From NCBI GenBank assembly GCA_014529385.2, contig CM043963.1:5739501-5803500 (forward strand): a DNA stretch of 64,000 nucleotides, written 5' to 3'. Below are positions 45,097 to 56,585 of the stretch, piece by piece. Both the position numbers and the translations under genes were made by a program. Source of the stretch: Adiantum capillus-veneris. Lineage: Eukaryota; Streptophyta; Polypodiopsida; Polypodiales; Pteridaceae. The notes beneath the pieces are model-generated. The model made no database searches, had not been told where the DNA came from, and worked only from the letters and a program-made list of their open reading frames with translations. Position 1 is the first letter of the stretch; each line of letters begins with the position of its first letter.

Positions 45097-45843
45097 TGTA
45101 ATGCAAATGGCGTATGAACTTTGAGAATAGCGGAATTAAGAGAAGTAGAGTGAGCATTTTTGTGAGATTACTTTGAGAACTTGGAGGGTGAACTTAATTG
45201 ATGGTAGTAACATAAACATAGTACTTAATTAACTTGGCATGAACAATACTTTTGTAAGAGAGAGAATATTAGAGAACATGACAATAGATGAGGACCAGAT
45301 TTACTTGGAGCCGGTCCTCCCTTCAAAAGGCATTTGTATTATAGATTCTCCCATCAAGAGAGACTTTGTTACAATACAATCTTTGTGTTCTTTGTGACCT
45401 TGGTGATGCTATGAAGATGCAAAGATTCATGCATCACGAGCTTAACATAAAATTTGCAATAGCATTAACTATCCAAAGGCCTCAAACACCTTCGAAGGTG
45501 GAGAGAGCTAGCGGGGAATGAGGGCAGGGAAGAGGAAGAAGAAACATTCCATACGAGTAAGAAATAGTTCCTCACTTATCATCACTCTTCTTGCTTAGTA
45601 TAACATAATAGCATAGTAATGAAGATGAAGAAGATGGAAAGCTTAAGCATTAAAGCATGGCTCTTGGTTGGATTTACATTCCATAGCCAAGAGTGTTGGT
45701 GTAGGCTCTCCACTTCTCTACAAACTTGGAGAAGGAGGTGGAGCTCTTGCATTTTGCAATCCACACAATGAGAGAATGTGTGTGTGTGGGAGAGTATACC
45801 CCCCCCCCCCCCCCCCCCCCCCCCCCTCTCATGCTTGGTCCAC

Positions 45844-45880
<37 letters not shown>

Positions 45881-46614
45881 CCCTCTTGTATTATTTTATT
45901 ATTTCCTTTGGACATGTGTACTCTTTTTTCTCTTTTGAGAGAAAGAACTTAATTATTTATTTTTATGTATCTAAATTCTCATTGGACCCCTTTGAAACCT
46001 AACCAATAGCATTCAAGCACATCATGAGGGCCACATGTGGAGGATCATTTGAACATGTGTCTTTTATGCTTATTAAGTCATTTGGTGAATGGAATACTTG
46101 AAGGACTTATTCAATCAAGTAAGCATGTGTCTTTTATGCTTATTAAGTCATTTGGTTGAATGGGATACTTCAAGGACTTATTCAATCAAGCACGGACGTT
46201 CACTTATCTTTGAATTTAACATTTCAAAAACCTTAATCATTTAAGCATAAAAACCACCTCAAGCTTTAGACAAGGTTCCCACCTTCACTTTAAGCGTCTT
46301 AGCACCTCATGTTTGGGTACGATTCCCACCTCGAGGTTAGCTATAGCTTGCGTAAGGTCAAAGGACTTTTTAACACTAACTTTTGGAGGTCTTTAACGAA
46401 GTTAACCCTAAGGTCTTTTAAGCTCCATTAGGTTGCCTTGGTCTTTGACAGACCATCTATTATGTGGACCCCTTTACCATTGGCCCCATGTTGAGATAGA
46501 TCCGTAAGCACATGTCTATATTATAACCCTTGTTCCTGTTTATTATCCCACATGAAATGATCAATTTAATATGAAAAAATCATTTGGGTTGGTTAGATAT
46601 TAGATTTTATGACA
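45097..46614 (-). repeat. 3' LTR of element E
   Basis: 1518 bases, TGTAATGC...TTATGACA on the plus strand. Contains C28 (45799-45826), a TC run (45846-45877) and two or three tandem copies of an AAGCATGTGTCTTTTATGC unit (about 46050-46195). Confidence 0.92.
45799..45877. repeat. C28 run and TC microsatellite in the 3' LTR of E
   Basis: The equivalent site in the other LTR (53082-53133) has C11 and a shorter TC run. Confidence 0.95.
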
Positions 46615-46963
46615 TTACCTCTCTATTGAAATCATAGTTGTCCTCGACTATGAGGTAAAAGAAATAAATCCATGGTCATTAGTCAATTTGTCTTAGCGGG
46701 TAGAGGATCCATTTTTACCCTACGACATCATTCCAAGATGGATGACTAATCCATTTGGTGCTTGGGAGACATAGCTTCCGCAATCATGTCTGCTCTTTAG
46801 TCCATTTCAACCTCCCAAGTAGAGTGACAAGTTCTACATGGTGTTTGAGAGACGTCATCATCACAAACATGATTCTTAGTATGCATAGTACTTAAGTTTG
46901 TGCACAAGAATTAGTCTTATAAGATAAAAACATTGATCATTTAAAAGAAACATGTACATTTGC

Positions 46964-47299
46964 TTACTCTAATATAGCATTGTAATCGTTGACAAGGTTC
47001 ATACTATCCTTAAGCTGGATTCCTTGCATACATCTAACATCTTCAAAAGGATAATTTTTGAACTTAATAAGATACCTTTGGATAATCTTACCATGTCGTA
47101 GTACCTTGTCTTCATGTCGAAGGATAGCTTCGGGTTGTAGCACCTCTTCTTGGTCTTCGATTTCGGGAGGGTCTTCAATAATTGGTTCATTTGGAGGCTC
47201 TCCTTTGTAGGGCTTAAGTAAGCCCACATGAAAAACATTGTGTATGAGCCAATGGTTAGGCAACTTGAGTTGATAAGCCACCTTATTGATTGGCTTCAA
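46964..47299 (-). pseudogene. Element E integrase C-terminus and chromodomain-like segment
   Basis: Reads [24 protein letters not shown] and then [13 protein letters not shown] plus [13 protein letters not shown], the pattern of a gypsy chromodomain. The Trp expected after the ED motif is Cys. Such domains are thought to guide integration to particular chromatin in chromoviruses. The frame starts inside the integrase C-terminal region after an upstream break. Confidence 0.75.
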
Positions 47300-48640
47300 A
47301 ATTTGAAAAGGACCATAGTATCTTTTTGCTAGTTTAGCATAATACCCTTTTGATGGCCCTTAGGATTTTTGCCTATCGTTTGTCTCAATCGAGCCTTAGG
47401 AAACTTAAGTAAGACCCAATCATTTTCTTTGAACGTTAAGACCCTTTTGTGCTTGTCAGCAACAGCTTTTTGCCTTAGTTGAGAGATGGATATAGCCTCC
47501 TTAATCTTTAAAAAGATGCTTGTAGGTCATGGCTATACTCATCAGCAGCAAAGATCTTCCCATGTAATTTAAGTAGCAAGGGACTTTAATGGTCTTCCCT
47601 CTATGATTTCAAAAGGTGTTTTTCTCGTAGAAGTATGCATAGTATTATTTTACGCATACTCTACAAGAGGTAAGTACTTTTCCCATTGTGAGCGTTGATC
47701 TACTTCTGTAACATAGGTCTTTAGTAGATCAAGAATCGTAAGATTGGCTATCTGACTTTGGCCATCTGTTTGTGGGTGATAGGCCGAAGAGAAATTAAAT
47801 CTTGTACCTAGATTTTGGAAGAGACCTTTCCAGAAATTATTGGTCATTCTAGGATCTCTATCTGATACGATGGATGTTGGCAATCCATGGTGTTTGAAAA
47901 TCTGGGATATAAAGAGAGTTTCCATTTGGTATGCCTTAATAGTCTTCTTGACAAGGATAAAGTGTGCTTGCTTGCTAAACCTGTCGACTATTGTCTATAT
48001 TCCCGAATTCCCATGGATAGACTTGGATAATCCAAAGATAAAATCCATGGATATACTCTCCCATGGTGAATTAGGGATTGGCAATGGCTGGAGTAATCCA
48101 GGTTGCTTTCCTCTATCATAGTTGGTCTTTTGGCATACCACACATTTTGAAACATACTCTCATATGTCCACTTTCATGGCAGGCTAATAAAAGTACGTCT
48201 CTACTCCTCGAAGAGTAGGTTGAATGCCTCTCTGCCCCGCATAGGGAGGAGCATGGGATTCATACATGAATTTCTCACGAAGGGAGTGGGTAACACATAG
48301 CCTATTGCCATGGAGAAGATAACCATCCTGCAAGGTGAATGGTTCCTCTTTCTTCCCCAAAGCAAGGACGGACATTATGTCTTTAAAGTCAGGGTCATTA
48401 GCATACTCATTTATCGTAGAAGATAGATCATTGTGAGTTGGTATAGACACAACATTCACTTTTGGTCGTCGTGAGAGTGCATCAGCCACTTGATTATGCT
48501 TACCAGCAATGTGAGCAATGTGGAAATTAAATTGCGAAAGAAAATTTGCCCACCTCATTTTTTTGTCGGAAAGCTTTGTTTGCGTCATGAAGTACTTGAG
48601 ACTTTGATGGTCTGTTTGTAAAATGAATGGAGACCCCAAT
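47300..48640 (-). pseudogene. Element E RNase H end and integrase
   Basis: The frame at 48184-48639 reads FILQTDHQSLKYF, HIAGKHNQVADALSRRP and the start of the integrase zinc head (YAGQRG). The frame at 47650-47925 reads IVSDRDPRMT and FSSAYHPQTDGQS, the integrase core with the second catalytic Asp. Between them the frame is broken by stops (about 47990-48180). Confidence 0.85.
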
Positions 48641-48677
48641 AAACAGTGCTTCTATGTATCTAGGGCATGTAGAACAG

Positions 48678-50288
48678 CTAAAAGCTCTTTCTCATAAATG
48701 CCCAAGACCTGTTCATCTGTATTGAGCCTTCGCTCTCATATGCTGTGGCATTCCCTTCTTGAAGAAATACTGCTCCAAGGCAATCACCACAAGCATCACG
48801 TTGGACCTCAAATGGCTTTGAGAGATCCGGAAGCATGAGGACTGGTTGAGAGGTAAGCTTCTCTTTGAGCTTGTCAAAAGATTTTCGCTCTTTAGCAGTC
48901 CATGAATACTTAACGTTCTTCTTTGTTAAGTCATGTAATGGTCCTGCTATTTGAGAAAATTTTGCTATGAAGCGTTTATAGTATGCACACATACCAATAA
49001 AGCTTCTTAGCTCATGTAGATTCCTTGGATTAGGCCATGCTTTTATTACCTCTAACTTTGATGGATCCATACGGATACCATCTTGAGAGATAATATGACC
49101 CAAGTATTGAATCTCTTGAAGGAAAAATTCGCTTTTCTTTTGGTTGAGAAAAACCTAGTTCTCCCTCAATTATTGAAAAATCACTTGGAGATGTTGCTTG
49201 TGTTCCTCCAAGGACTTGGAGTAGATGATGATATCATCAAAGAACACTCCAGTGAACTTGCGGTAGGGTCTAAATATTTTCTCCATCAAACGATTGAATT
49301 TGGCAGGTGCATTGGTCAAGCCAAAAGGCATGACTAGATATTCATAAAGACCAAACGTGGTACAAAACGCGGTCTTTAGGATATCTTCCTCCACTATCCT
49401 TATTTGATGATAGCCACTTTTAAGGTCAATCCTACCGAAGTAGGTAGAGCCTTGTAGCTTATCAAACAGATCTTCTACCCGAGGTACGGGAAATCTGTTT
49501 TTGATAGTGATATGGTTTAGTGCACGATAGTCCACACATATGCGGTATGTACCATCTTTCTTTTGCACTAAAAGGACTGGAGAACAAAAGGAAGAGGAGC
49601 TAGGCCTCACCATCCCTTTGTCTACCAATTCTTGTACTTGCCTCATAATCTCCTCTTGTTGAGCTTGGGAAACTCGATAAGGAGGCTTGTTAGGCGGTGA
49701 GCTTCCTGATAGGAGCTCAATTCGATGGTCATCATCCCCTCGTTTTGGAGGCAAGTCCATAGGGATATCATCGCTGAACACATCTTGGAATCCTTTTAGA
49801 AAGTTAGACAAGTCTAACTCTTCTTGATTCCTACCATTTTCACTTGATAAACCATTAGCATCATTAGTGGATTCTTTGACAAAAATCATGTACGCAAAAA
49901 TTGAGCTTTTCATTGACTTATCAAAAGCTGGTGGATTTACAAGTGGTATAGTACAACCAGATTCATTAGCATCTATATACATGTTCTTTCCCCTGTAGGT
50001 GAAGTAGATTCTCCTTTTAGGGAACTTCATGTTGGCAGCCATGCAATCAAACCATGGCGCCCCTAGGATAACATCCTCATGTTGGACAGGAGAGGAGAAG
50101 AAGTCTTCTTTGTCGACATAGCTTTGGACATGAAGCCTCAACTTCCCAATCAAGGGAGTAACGGAGGCTTGCTGCCCCTTGAAAGCTGCGTCAGTCGTTA
50201 CAATATCTCCCATCTCGAAAGCTTGAATGCCCAACTTGGTGGCCAACTCCATTGATATAAAGTTGAGAGTAGAGCCAGGGTCAAACAA
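48678..50288 (-). pseudogene. Element E protease and reverse transcriptase
   Basis: The frame 49170-50288 opens within the protease active site (LFDPGSTLNFIS, with Pro after the catalytic Asp), then VILGAPWFD. RT follows with DKGMVRPSSSSFCSPVLLV, ICVDYRALN, MPFGLTNAP and the catalytic GVFFDDIIIYSKS. A frame break near 49150 separates the frame at 48678-49103 (GHIISQDGIRMDPSKLEVI, RSFIGMCAYYKRF, DACGDCLGAVFLQEG), the RT thumb and start of RNase H. The order is the standard Ty3/gypsy one, unlike element D. Confidence 0.9.
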
Positions 50289-50308
50289 GATGAAGGCATC
50301 ATGCTCCC

Positions 50309-51947
50309 TTACCTTTCCCCAAGCATAGGAGAGAGGTGATCCTTTGCAATGAGCACCCTCTTTTGGAGCTTCGATAGTGGAAGCTCTAGGAGTCTCATTG
50401 CAAGCATTTCTTTTGGGACAAGAACGATAACCATGTCCTTGCTCCCCACACTTAAAACATTTGTGATCCTTGCGAAAATTTTTAAGCTCTTCAGGAGAGA
50501 ATTTATTTTGACCTTTGTAAACTCCTTTCTCCTTGGACCGATTGTTGTTGGAATGGCTTTGGGAAATTTTCCCTTTGCATCAGTTTTGTCTTTATTTTCC
50601 ATGGGCTTGACATTCCGTCTAGCCCCTTGTTGGAAATTTATGCACGAAGAAACTATGGTATGGTGGATTACTTTGCTGATAGAACTAGGTCGTTGAGAGT
50701 TGACATACTCGGCCATCTCTGCAGGTAATCCCGCATAGGATTGTTGCTTTTGCTCGGCAAAGTCTATCTTTTGAAAGATAGTAGCCTTGAGATGTAAATC
50801 CCAAAACTTGTCCACATATTTGTGCATAAACTCATGAGAGAGAAGCCTCAAACTCCGCCATTCGGTGAGCACTTTGTCCTTTGCATCGCTTGCAAGGAAT
50901 TACATCATGATGGAGACTCGTAGAGTTGACATACTCGGCCATCTCTTCAGGTAATCCTGCACAGGATTGTTGCTTTTGCTCGGCAAAGTCTATCTTTTGA
51001 AAGACAGTAGCCTTGAGATGTAAATCCCAAAATTTGTCCACATATTTGTGCATAAACTCATGAGATAGAAGCCTCAAACTCCGCCATTCGGTGAGAACTT
51101 TGTCTTTTGCATCGCTTGCAAGGAATTACGTCATGATAGAGACTCGTAGAGTTTTCCATGTCTTTGGGGCTTCGCCGTTTCCATGAAGGCTTGCCCACCA
51201 TTGACGAGCCGATTGTTGGACGTGCATAGCTACATGGCGTAGCTTGGAGGACTCCGTGAAGAACTCATCTCCAAAGGCCGCATCAAATTGTTGGATGAAG
51301 GCCAATACTTTGTCGGTAGCACCAAAGGTGCCATCATAGGTGAGAAAAGAGATACTATTTCCTCCCTCTTTGAACTTCTTTAGCTTTTGTGAACTTCGCC
51401 ATGCAGGGTAAGATTTGCAATGTCCTTCCCTCTTGTATTCTCTAGGAGAATAGCCATAGCTTTCATCGGTAGAGGAGGAAGGTGAAGAAGAAGGAGAAGA
51501 GGGTGACTTATTTCTTGCCCTTTTCTTCCTTTGTTTCCTCTCTTCCCTTTTGGAGTGACGAGGAGAAGGACTATGGGTTAACCATTTCCTCTTGGGAGGA
51601 GTTGCCGATCATTTAGTCTGCCTTCTTCGTGGAGCCACATCTTCGGATGAACTTAGGGATTCATTACTTTCTTGATCTTTGGATTCCTCCTCTCGTATGG
51701 GAGAGAGTCTTCTTTTGAGGGTCTCATCAAGAGGCCTCCTAAGCTCTCTCTCCTCTTGGAGAGGAAAGGAAATCCCATAAGCACAAAGTTGTTGAGTAAC
51801 TTCGGCTTGCAAAGCGGGGTTGCCCATAGCTTGTTGCAACCTAGTAACAAGATAATTAACAAACATGGGGGCATCATCATTAGCACCTTCATGTGAAAAA
51901 TCAAAGTTATCAATGTTCATTCTACTCTCTTGGTTATTGTCAGCCAT
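50309..51947 (-). pseudogene. Element E gag with internal tandem duplication
   Basis: Starts MADNNQESRMNIDNFDF at 51947. It passes a Ser/Arg-rich stretch after a stop near 51606, then the gag core (QQFDAAFGDEF, QWWASLHGNG). A segment encoding LLSHEFMHKYVDKFWDLHLK occurs twice (about 50680-50905 and 50920-51150). The nucleocapsid CCHC motif CFKCGEQGHGYRSC lies at about 50416-50460 and is complete. Confidence 0.85.
50680..51150. repeat. Tandem duplication of about 230 bases within gag of E
   Basis: GTTGACATACTCGGCCATCTC begins both copies, and each continues to TTGCAAGGAATTAC followed by GAGACTCGTAGAGTT. The copies differ at about eight to ten sites by eye. Confidence 0.88.
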
Positions 51948-52347
51948 GTTAATTAAATTTATGTTTTTACTTAGTGTATGCTTTGGGAATTCAAAACCTT
52001 AGTTGCTACTCCTCTTAGCCTTTGAAAATAGGCACTTAAGTATCTACACCCACGGCTCGAATTGGTAAATTATAGAGAGTAGTGGAGTGGGTCTAACATA
52101 GCGAAGTTGCCGAGGGATAGCTCCTTTCGGACTTCTTATGGCTCAATAATGGTAAAGCCGTAGACAAGTCTAAGAAGACTCCATTATTAAGACCAAAGCT
52201 CCCAAGGTGTGCACCATATCCCATATAGTGGGCTCAACAAAACCGATAATAGATCCCATTCCCACTTACCCTAATATAATTAACAAAATCAACCATTAAT
52301 AGGCTACTTAAGGACCTCTCTTCTTAAGCAAGAAAAGAGAAACCAAA

Positions 52348-52361
52348 TGCTCTGATACCAA
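52348..52361 (-). other. Primer binding site of element E
   Basis: The minus strand reads TTGGTATCAGAGCA directly after the 5' LTR end, an exact match to the plant initiator tRNA-Met primer site. Confidence 0.92.
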
Positions 52362-53869
52362 TGTAATGCAAATGGCCTATGAACTTTGAGAATAGCGGAA
52401 TTAAGAGAATTAGAGTGAGCATTTTTGTGAAATTACTTTGAGAACTTGGAGGGTGAACTTAATTGATGGTAGCAACATAAACATAGTACTTAATTAACTT
52501 GTCATGAATAATACTTTTGTAAGAGAGAGGATATTAGAGAACATGACAATAGATGAGGACCGGATTTACTCGGAGCCGATCCCCCCTCCAAAAGGCGTTT
52601 GTATTATAGATTCTCCCATCAAGAGAGACTTTGTTACAACACAATCTTTGTGTTCTTTGTGACCTTGGTGATGCTAGGAAGATGGAAAGATTCATGCATC
52701 ATGAGCTTGACATAAACTTTTCAAAAAGCATTAACTATCCCAAGCCTCAATCCCAAGGCCTCAAACACCTTCGAAGGTGGAGAGAGCTAGCAGGGAATGA
52801 GGGTAGGGAAGAGGAAGAAGAAACATTCCATGCGAGAAAGAAATAGGTCCTCACTTATCATCACTCTTCTTGCCTAGCATAGCATAGTAGCATAGTAATG
52901 AAAATGAAGAATATGGCAAGCTTAAGCATTGAAGCATGGCTCTTGGTTGGATTTGCATTCCATAGCCAAGAGTGTTGGTGTAGGCTCTCCACTTCTCAAC
53001 AAACTTGGAGAAGGAGATGGAGCTCTTGCATTTTGCAATCCACACAATGAGAGAATGTGTGTGTGTGTGTGGGAGAGTATACCCCCCCCCCCATGCTTGG
53101 TCCCCACCCCTCTCTCTCTCTCTCTCTCTCTCCCCCTCTCTTGTATTATTTTATTATTTCCTTTGCACATGTGTCCTCTTTTTCCTCTTTTAAGAGAAAG
53201 AACTTAATTATTTATTTTTATGTATCTAAATTCTCATTGGACCCCTTTGAGACCTAACCAATAGCATTTAAGGACATCATGAGGGCCACATGTGGAGGAT
53301 CATTTGAACATGTGTCTTTTATGCTTATTAAGTCATTTGGTTGAATGGAATACTTCAAGGAATTATTCAATCAAGCAAGCATGTGTCTTTTATGCTTATT
53401 AAGTCATTTGGTTGAATATGATACTTCAAAGACTTATTCAATCAAGCATGGACGTTCACTTATCTTTGAATTTAACATTTCAAAACCTTAATCATTTAAG
53501 CATAAAAATCACCTCAAGCTTTAGGCAAGGTTCCCACATTCACTTTAAGCGTATTAGCACCTCATGCTTGGGTACGATTCCCACCTTGAGGTTAGCCCTA
53601 GCTTGCGTAAGGTCAAAGGACTTTTTAACACTAACTTTTGGAGGTCTTTAATGAAGCTAACCCTAAGGTCTTTTAAGCTCCATTATGTTGCATTGCTCTT
53701 TGACAGACCATCTCTCATTTGGACCCCTTTACCATTGGCCCCGTGTTGAGATAGATCCGTAAGCACATGTCTATATTCTAACCCTTGTTCTTGTTTATTA
53801 TTTCACATTAAATGATCAGTTTAATATGAGAAAATCATTTGGGTTGGTTAGATATTAGATTTTATGACA
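52362..53869 (-). repeat. 5' LTR of element E
   Basis: 1508 bases, colinear with 45097-46614. Contains C11 at 53082-53092 followed by a short TC run. Confidence 0.92.
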
Positions 53870-54276
53870 ACCATGGCCTTCCTGGACTGTATATCCACCT
53901 GTATGCGTCTCAGTTTTCCATCGGCCGTTTTTGGCTCTTCGGCATCCTGTCAGATTCCCTACAACGTTTTGCTGTCTTCCTCACTTGGGTCAGGTTTTGG
54001 TCACTATGGTCCTTATGGTACCAACAAAACCTTTGCCTATTCCATCAGCAAGATGTGGATCCCTTTCCTCTGTTTCAGCTTTCTTTTGGGCAATCCTTAC
54101 ATTTTGCCCTTGAGATTGGGGAGGTATCCTTGGATATCCTACAACTTTACTATGTGTGCTTTTAACCCCTATCCCTTTCTAAACACCTATGTGTTCTTCT
54201 TTGTGTGTGATCTTGCTTATGGGTTTTCCTCACATTGAGGTTTCCCATTTGTAAATTAATCTAAGATTTACAAAAA

Positions 54277-55012
54277 AAAGTGTGTGTGTACAAACTGCTG
54301 ACATATCAAGCCATTGAAGAATGGAGCCACCTATAGATCGTGGCCAAGGGGTCTGAACCCTAGAAGAAGAAGCAGAAGAATTTTTACCAACTTGGAAAGT
54401 CGTGCAGCCTATTACTAAAGAGGAGTTCTCGCCAACTTATGGGACCCCGTCCGATGGGGCCCAAGTGACTAAAGACGTTTAAACCAATCAGGACACACAC
54501 TGAGAAGAATGTCCAGCCACCTGATGACGCGGCAACTACTAACGTGGTAGACTTGTACGGATTTTTGGATTTTATGCGGAGTGTTGACGTGGCACATGTA
54601 CGGATTTCCGCGTTTTACGTTGACTGTTGATGTGATAGAACAGATTTCCATAGTTTGCGCTGACAGCTTTTGGGCAAGATGCTTTTTGGGACCAAATGCT
54701 TTTGAGTTTGAAGTTTTTCATATAACTGCTTTTCAAGGCCAAGGGCTTTTAAATATGTTCAGAGGGCTCATTCTATGGTACTCTTCTGGGTGATGGTGCA
54801 GAGCGTGAGTACCGACATTATATCAAGTTCAAGTAATATAAAGAAATATTGAAAGGGGCACCAAGGTTTGGGGCCAGTACTCTCTTGGGTGGAATTCCGC
54901 CACTCCGTTTCGCATGTGCTCTCTCTCTCTCTTTCAGTTTAGTTGTTATGAAGTGTTGGAAGTTTGTTCAGTCTATTCTTTTCTATTGGCACGTGGTGCC
55001 CGTCTTGTGACA
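54277..55012 (+). repeat. Probable LTR ending at a tRNA-Met primer site, start not located
   Basis: Ends GTGACA at 55012, followed after one base by TGGTATCAGAGC at 55014-55025. Upstream sequence (54553-54675) holds about three imperfect 42-base tandem units starting TGTACGGATTT, the sort of array found in LTR U3 regions. No second copy is present, so the left edge is unknown. Confidence 0.5.
54553..54675. repeat. About three imperfect 42-base tandem units
   Basis: Units start near 54553, 54596 and 54638, with shared (T)GTACGGATTT, TTT(A)TGCG and GTTGACGTG-like phrases and increasing divergence. Confidence 0.6.
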
Positions 55013-55013
55013 G

Positions 55014-55025
55014 TGGTATCAGAGC
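55014..55025 (+). other. Primer binding site (initiator tRNA-Met type)
   Basis: TGGTATCAGAGC, exact, one base after a plausible LTR end. Downstream leader (55026-55680) shows no recognisable gag. Confidence 0.7.
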
Positions 55026-55683
55026 TTTAGGTGTGTGCTTTTCTGAAAGCATACCGGTCCTACCAAAGAGCAGACAGAGCAAACCGGCGCTTCCAAAGTC
55101 TAATGGAATTTTATTTGAAGAATCTTTGTGCCGTGATTCCTCCATTATTAGCCACTCCACCCTTACTTCATCACGCATCGGGAGCTCTCCCGTCTTTATA
55201 GCTCTGTCTTACAGGGAATAAGCCATAAAGATCACTTGCAAGAGAAGGATCAAAGAATTTTCAAGCCCTTGTTTTTCTCAAAGGCAGTACCATGTAGTGG
55301 TGGATGTCTATAGCTACCAAGCCGCACACTCCAAGGACTTTGCAAGCTTTCAAGAAATTTTTTGCTCGAAGTTACATGTCTTTAGACATCTTCCTTTGAA
55401 TTGCAACTTCTTTTTGCAGAGTGGGGTATCTTGAAAGGTTTTCCACACGGAAAACCTAGCAGATTACAACCTTAAATTTTTCGACATCTCTTAGCATGTG
55501 TCTCTTCTCGAGCTGATAACCTTGGAGTTCCAATGTGATTGGTATATCTAGGGGCTACCATTACCGCCACAGGAACACTATCTGTCGAGGCTTGTTTCGA
55601 CTATTCAAGAGTCTATGGACCATGCTACGGTCGGCTACAACCTTATGGAAGAAATCTAACCCTAATTTTGGTGCAGGTTTCAG

Positions 55684-56110
55684 GGTGGAAAAGTAGTCGT
55701 CGTTTTGAGCTCAACTGATGTCGAGAATGCTTTCAGTTTTTTGAACTTTGTTTGAGAACTTGTTTGGTGATCCTGTTTGGAATTTTTTTGTGAAGTGAAT
55801 GGTATTTGTTTTGAACCTGTCTTGGTGCCAATTTGAATTGTTTGACTCTGGTTTTAATACTAGTTTCAATGATTGGTAATTTTAGTCCTAGGTGGAGAAG
55901 TGATAAATGTTGTTTAGCTCAACTGATGTCGAGAATGCTTGCAGTTTTTTGAACTTTGTTTGAGAACTTGTTTGGAATTTTTTTTGTGAAATGAATAGTA
56001 TCTGTTTTGAACCTGTCTTGGTGCCAATTTGAATTGTTTTACTCTGGCTTTAATATTGGTTTCAATGATTGGTAATTTTACTCCCGGGTGGAGTAGTGAG
56101 AAATGTTGTT
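55684..56110. repeat. Two tandem 200-210 base units plus start of a third
   Basis: GGTGGAGAAGTG-like phrases at 55684, 55891 and 56093 start successive copies. Units share CTCAACTGATGTCGAGAATG and GGTGCCAATTTGAATTG. A shorter duplication (GGATGTCT...GCGTTTCGTTGTATGCT) follows at 56142-56230. Confidence 0.85.
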
Positions 56111-56234
56111 TTGGTATTGTCTGAACCTTTGAACATCATAGACAGGATGTCTTGGGAGCCTTTCGTTGTATGCTAGAAAAGATTGGAACAATGCAGACGG
56201 GATGTCTGCGGAGCGTTTCGTTGTATGCTTAAAC

Positions 56235-56459
56235 TATTAGGTAAAGGCGGTGTGCTTCACCGTGCTTTTCCTGTGTCCGCCGGCTAGTGTCCGGTCACCC
56301 ATATTTATCTCCTTATTCTTTATACATACGAAGAATAAGGAGCTCTCGCTCATTCTCACACAGTGCTCATACAGTGAGATTTGGGAACTCCACCCACATC
56401 TTGTGTACTCTCTCTCTCTCTCTTCCCTTCTCACTCTCCGCACACGCACCGCATTCACA
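56235..56459 (+). repeat. 5' LTR of a copia-like element with primer site
   Basis: Starts TATTAGGTAAAGG and ends TTCACA. TGGTATCTGAGC at 56462-56473 is a one-mismatch tRNA-Met primer site. Homologous to 41073-41295 in the opposite orientation. Only about 110 bases of internal leader follow before LINE G. Confidence 0.75.
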
Positions 56460-56585
56460 ATTGGTATCTGAGCTTTGGCGATGCGTGTGACGGCTTCCCT
56501 ACGAGACAGAGACGACGGAGCTTGGCTATGGCGGCTTGAGCTCGACAGAGGTGGATACAACTCGATGGTGTTAGATCTCACCTTT

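Larger units (their letters stand above)
45097..53869 (-). mobile_element. Complete Ty3/gypsy (chromovirus-like) retrotransposon E
   Basis: 8.77 kb, bounded by LTRs 45097-46614 and 52362-53869 and by ACCAT target-site duplications (45092-45096 and 53870-53874). The primer site for initiator tRNA-Met is at 52348-52361. The minus strand encodes gag, CCHC knuckle, protease, RT, RNase H, integrase and a chromodomain-like end in the standard order. The reading frame is broken many times, and gag holds a tandem duplication. The LTRs have diverged at scattered sites and in homopolymer length, so the insertion is old compared with element I. Confidence 0.93.
44320..54276 (+). mobile_element. LINE F ORF2 C-terminal fragment, split by gypsy element E
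   Basis: The left part (44320-45096) encodes the region after RT and the zf-RVT domain: WKSHLPLKERMFLWCCLLG and ETIRHLLWDCRFT. This is the common C-terminal pattern of plant L1-type LINE ORF2. The right part (53875-54240) continues with a WSLWSLWYQQNLCLF segment, matching the L-W-x-I-W-x-x-R-N pattern that follows zf-RVT, in a shifted frame. An A-rich run (54270-54278) may be the LINE tail. Stops at about 44480 and elsewhere make it a pseudogene. Element E and its ACCAT duplication separate the halves. The 5' end is truncated near the GT microsatellite. Confidence 0.78.

Noticed and set aside
53839-54240. Hydrophobic multi-span membrane protein
   Set aside because: The Phe/Leu/Trp-rich frames match the tail of the LINE ORF2 interrupted by element E and end at its A-rich tail.
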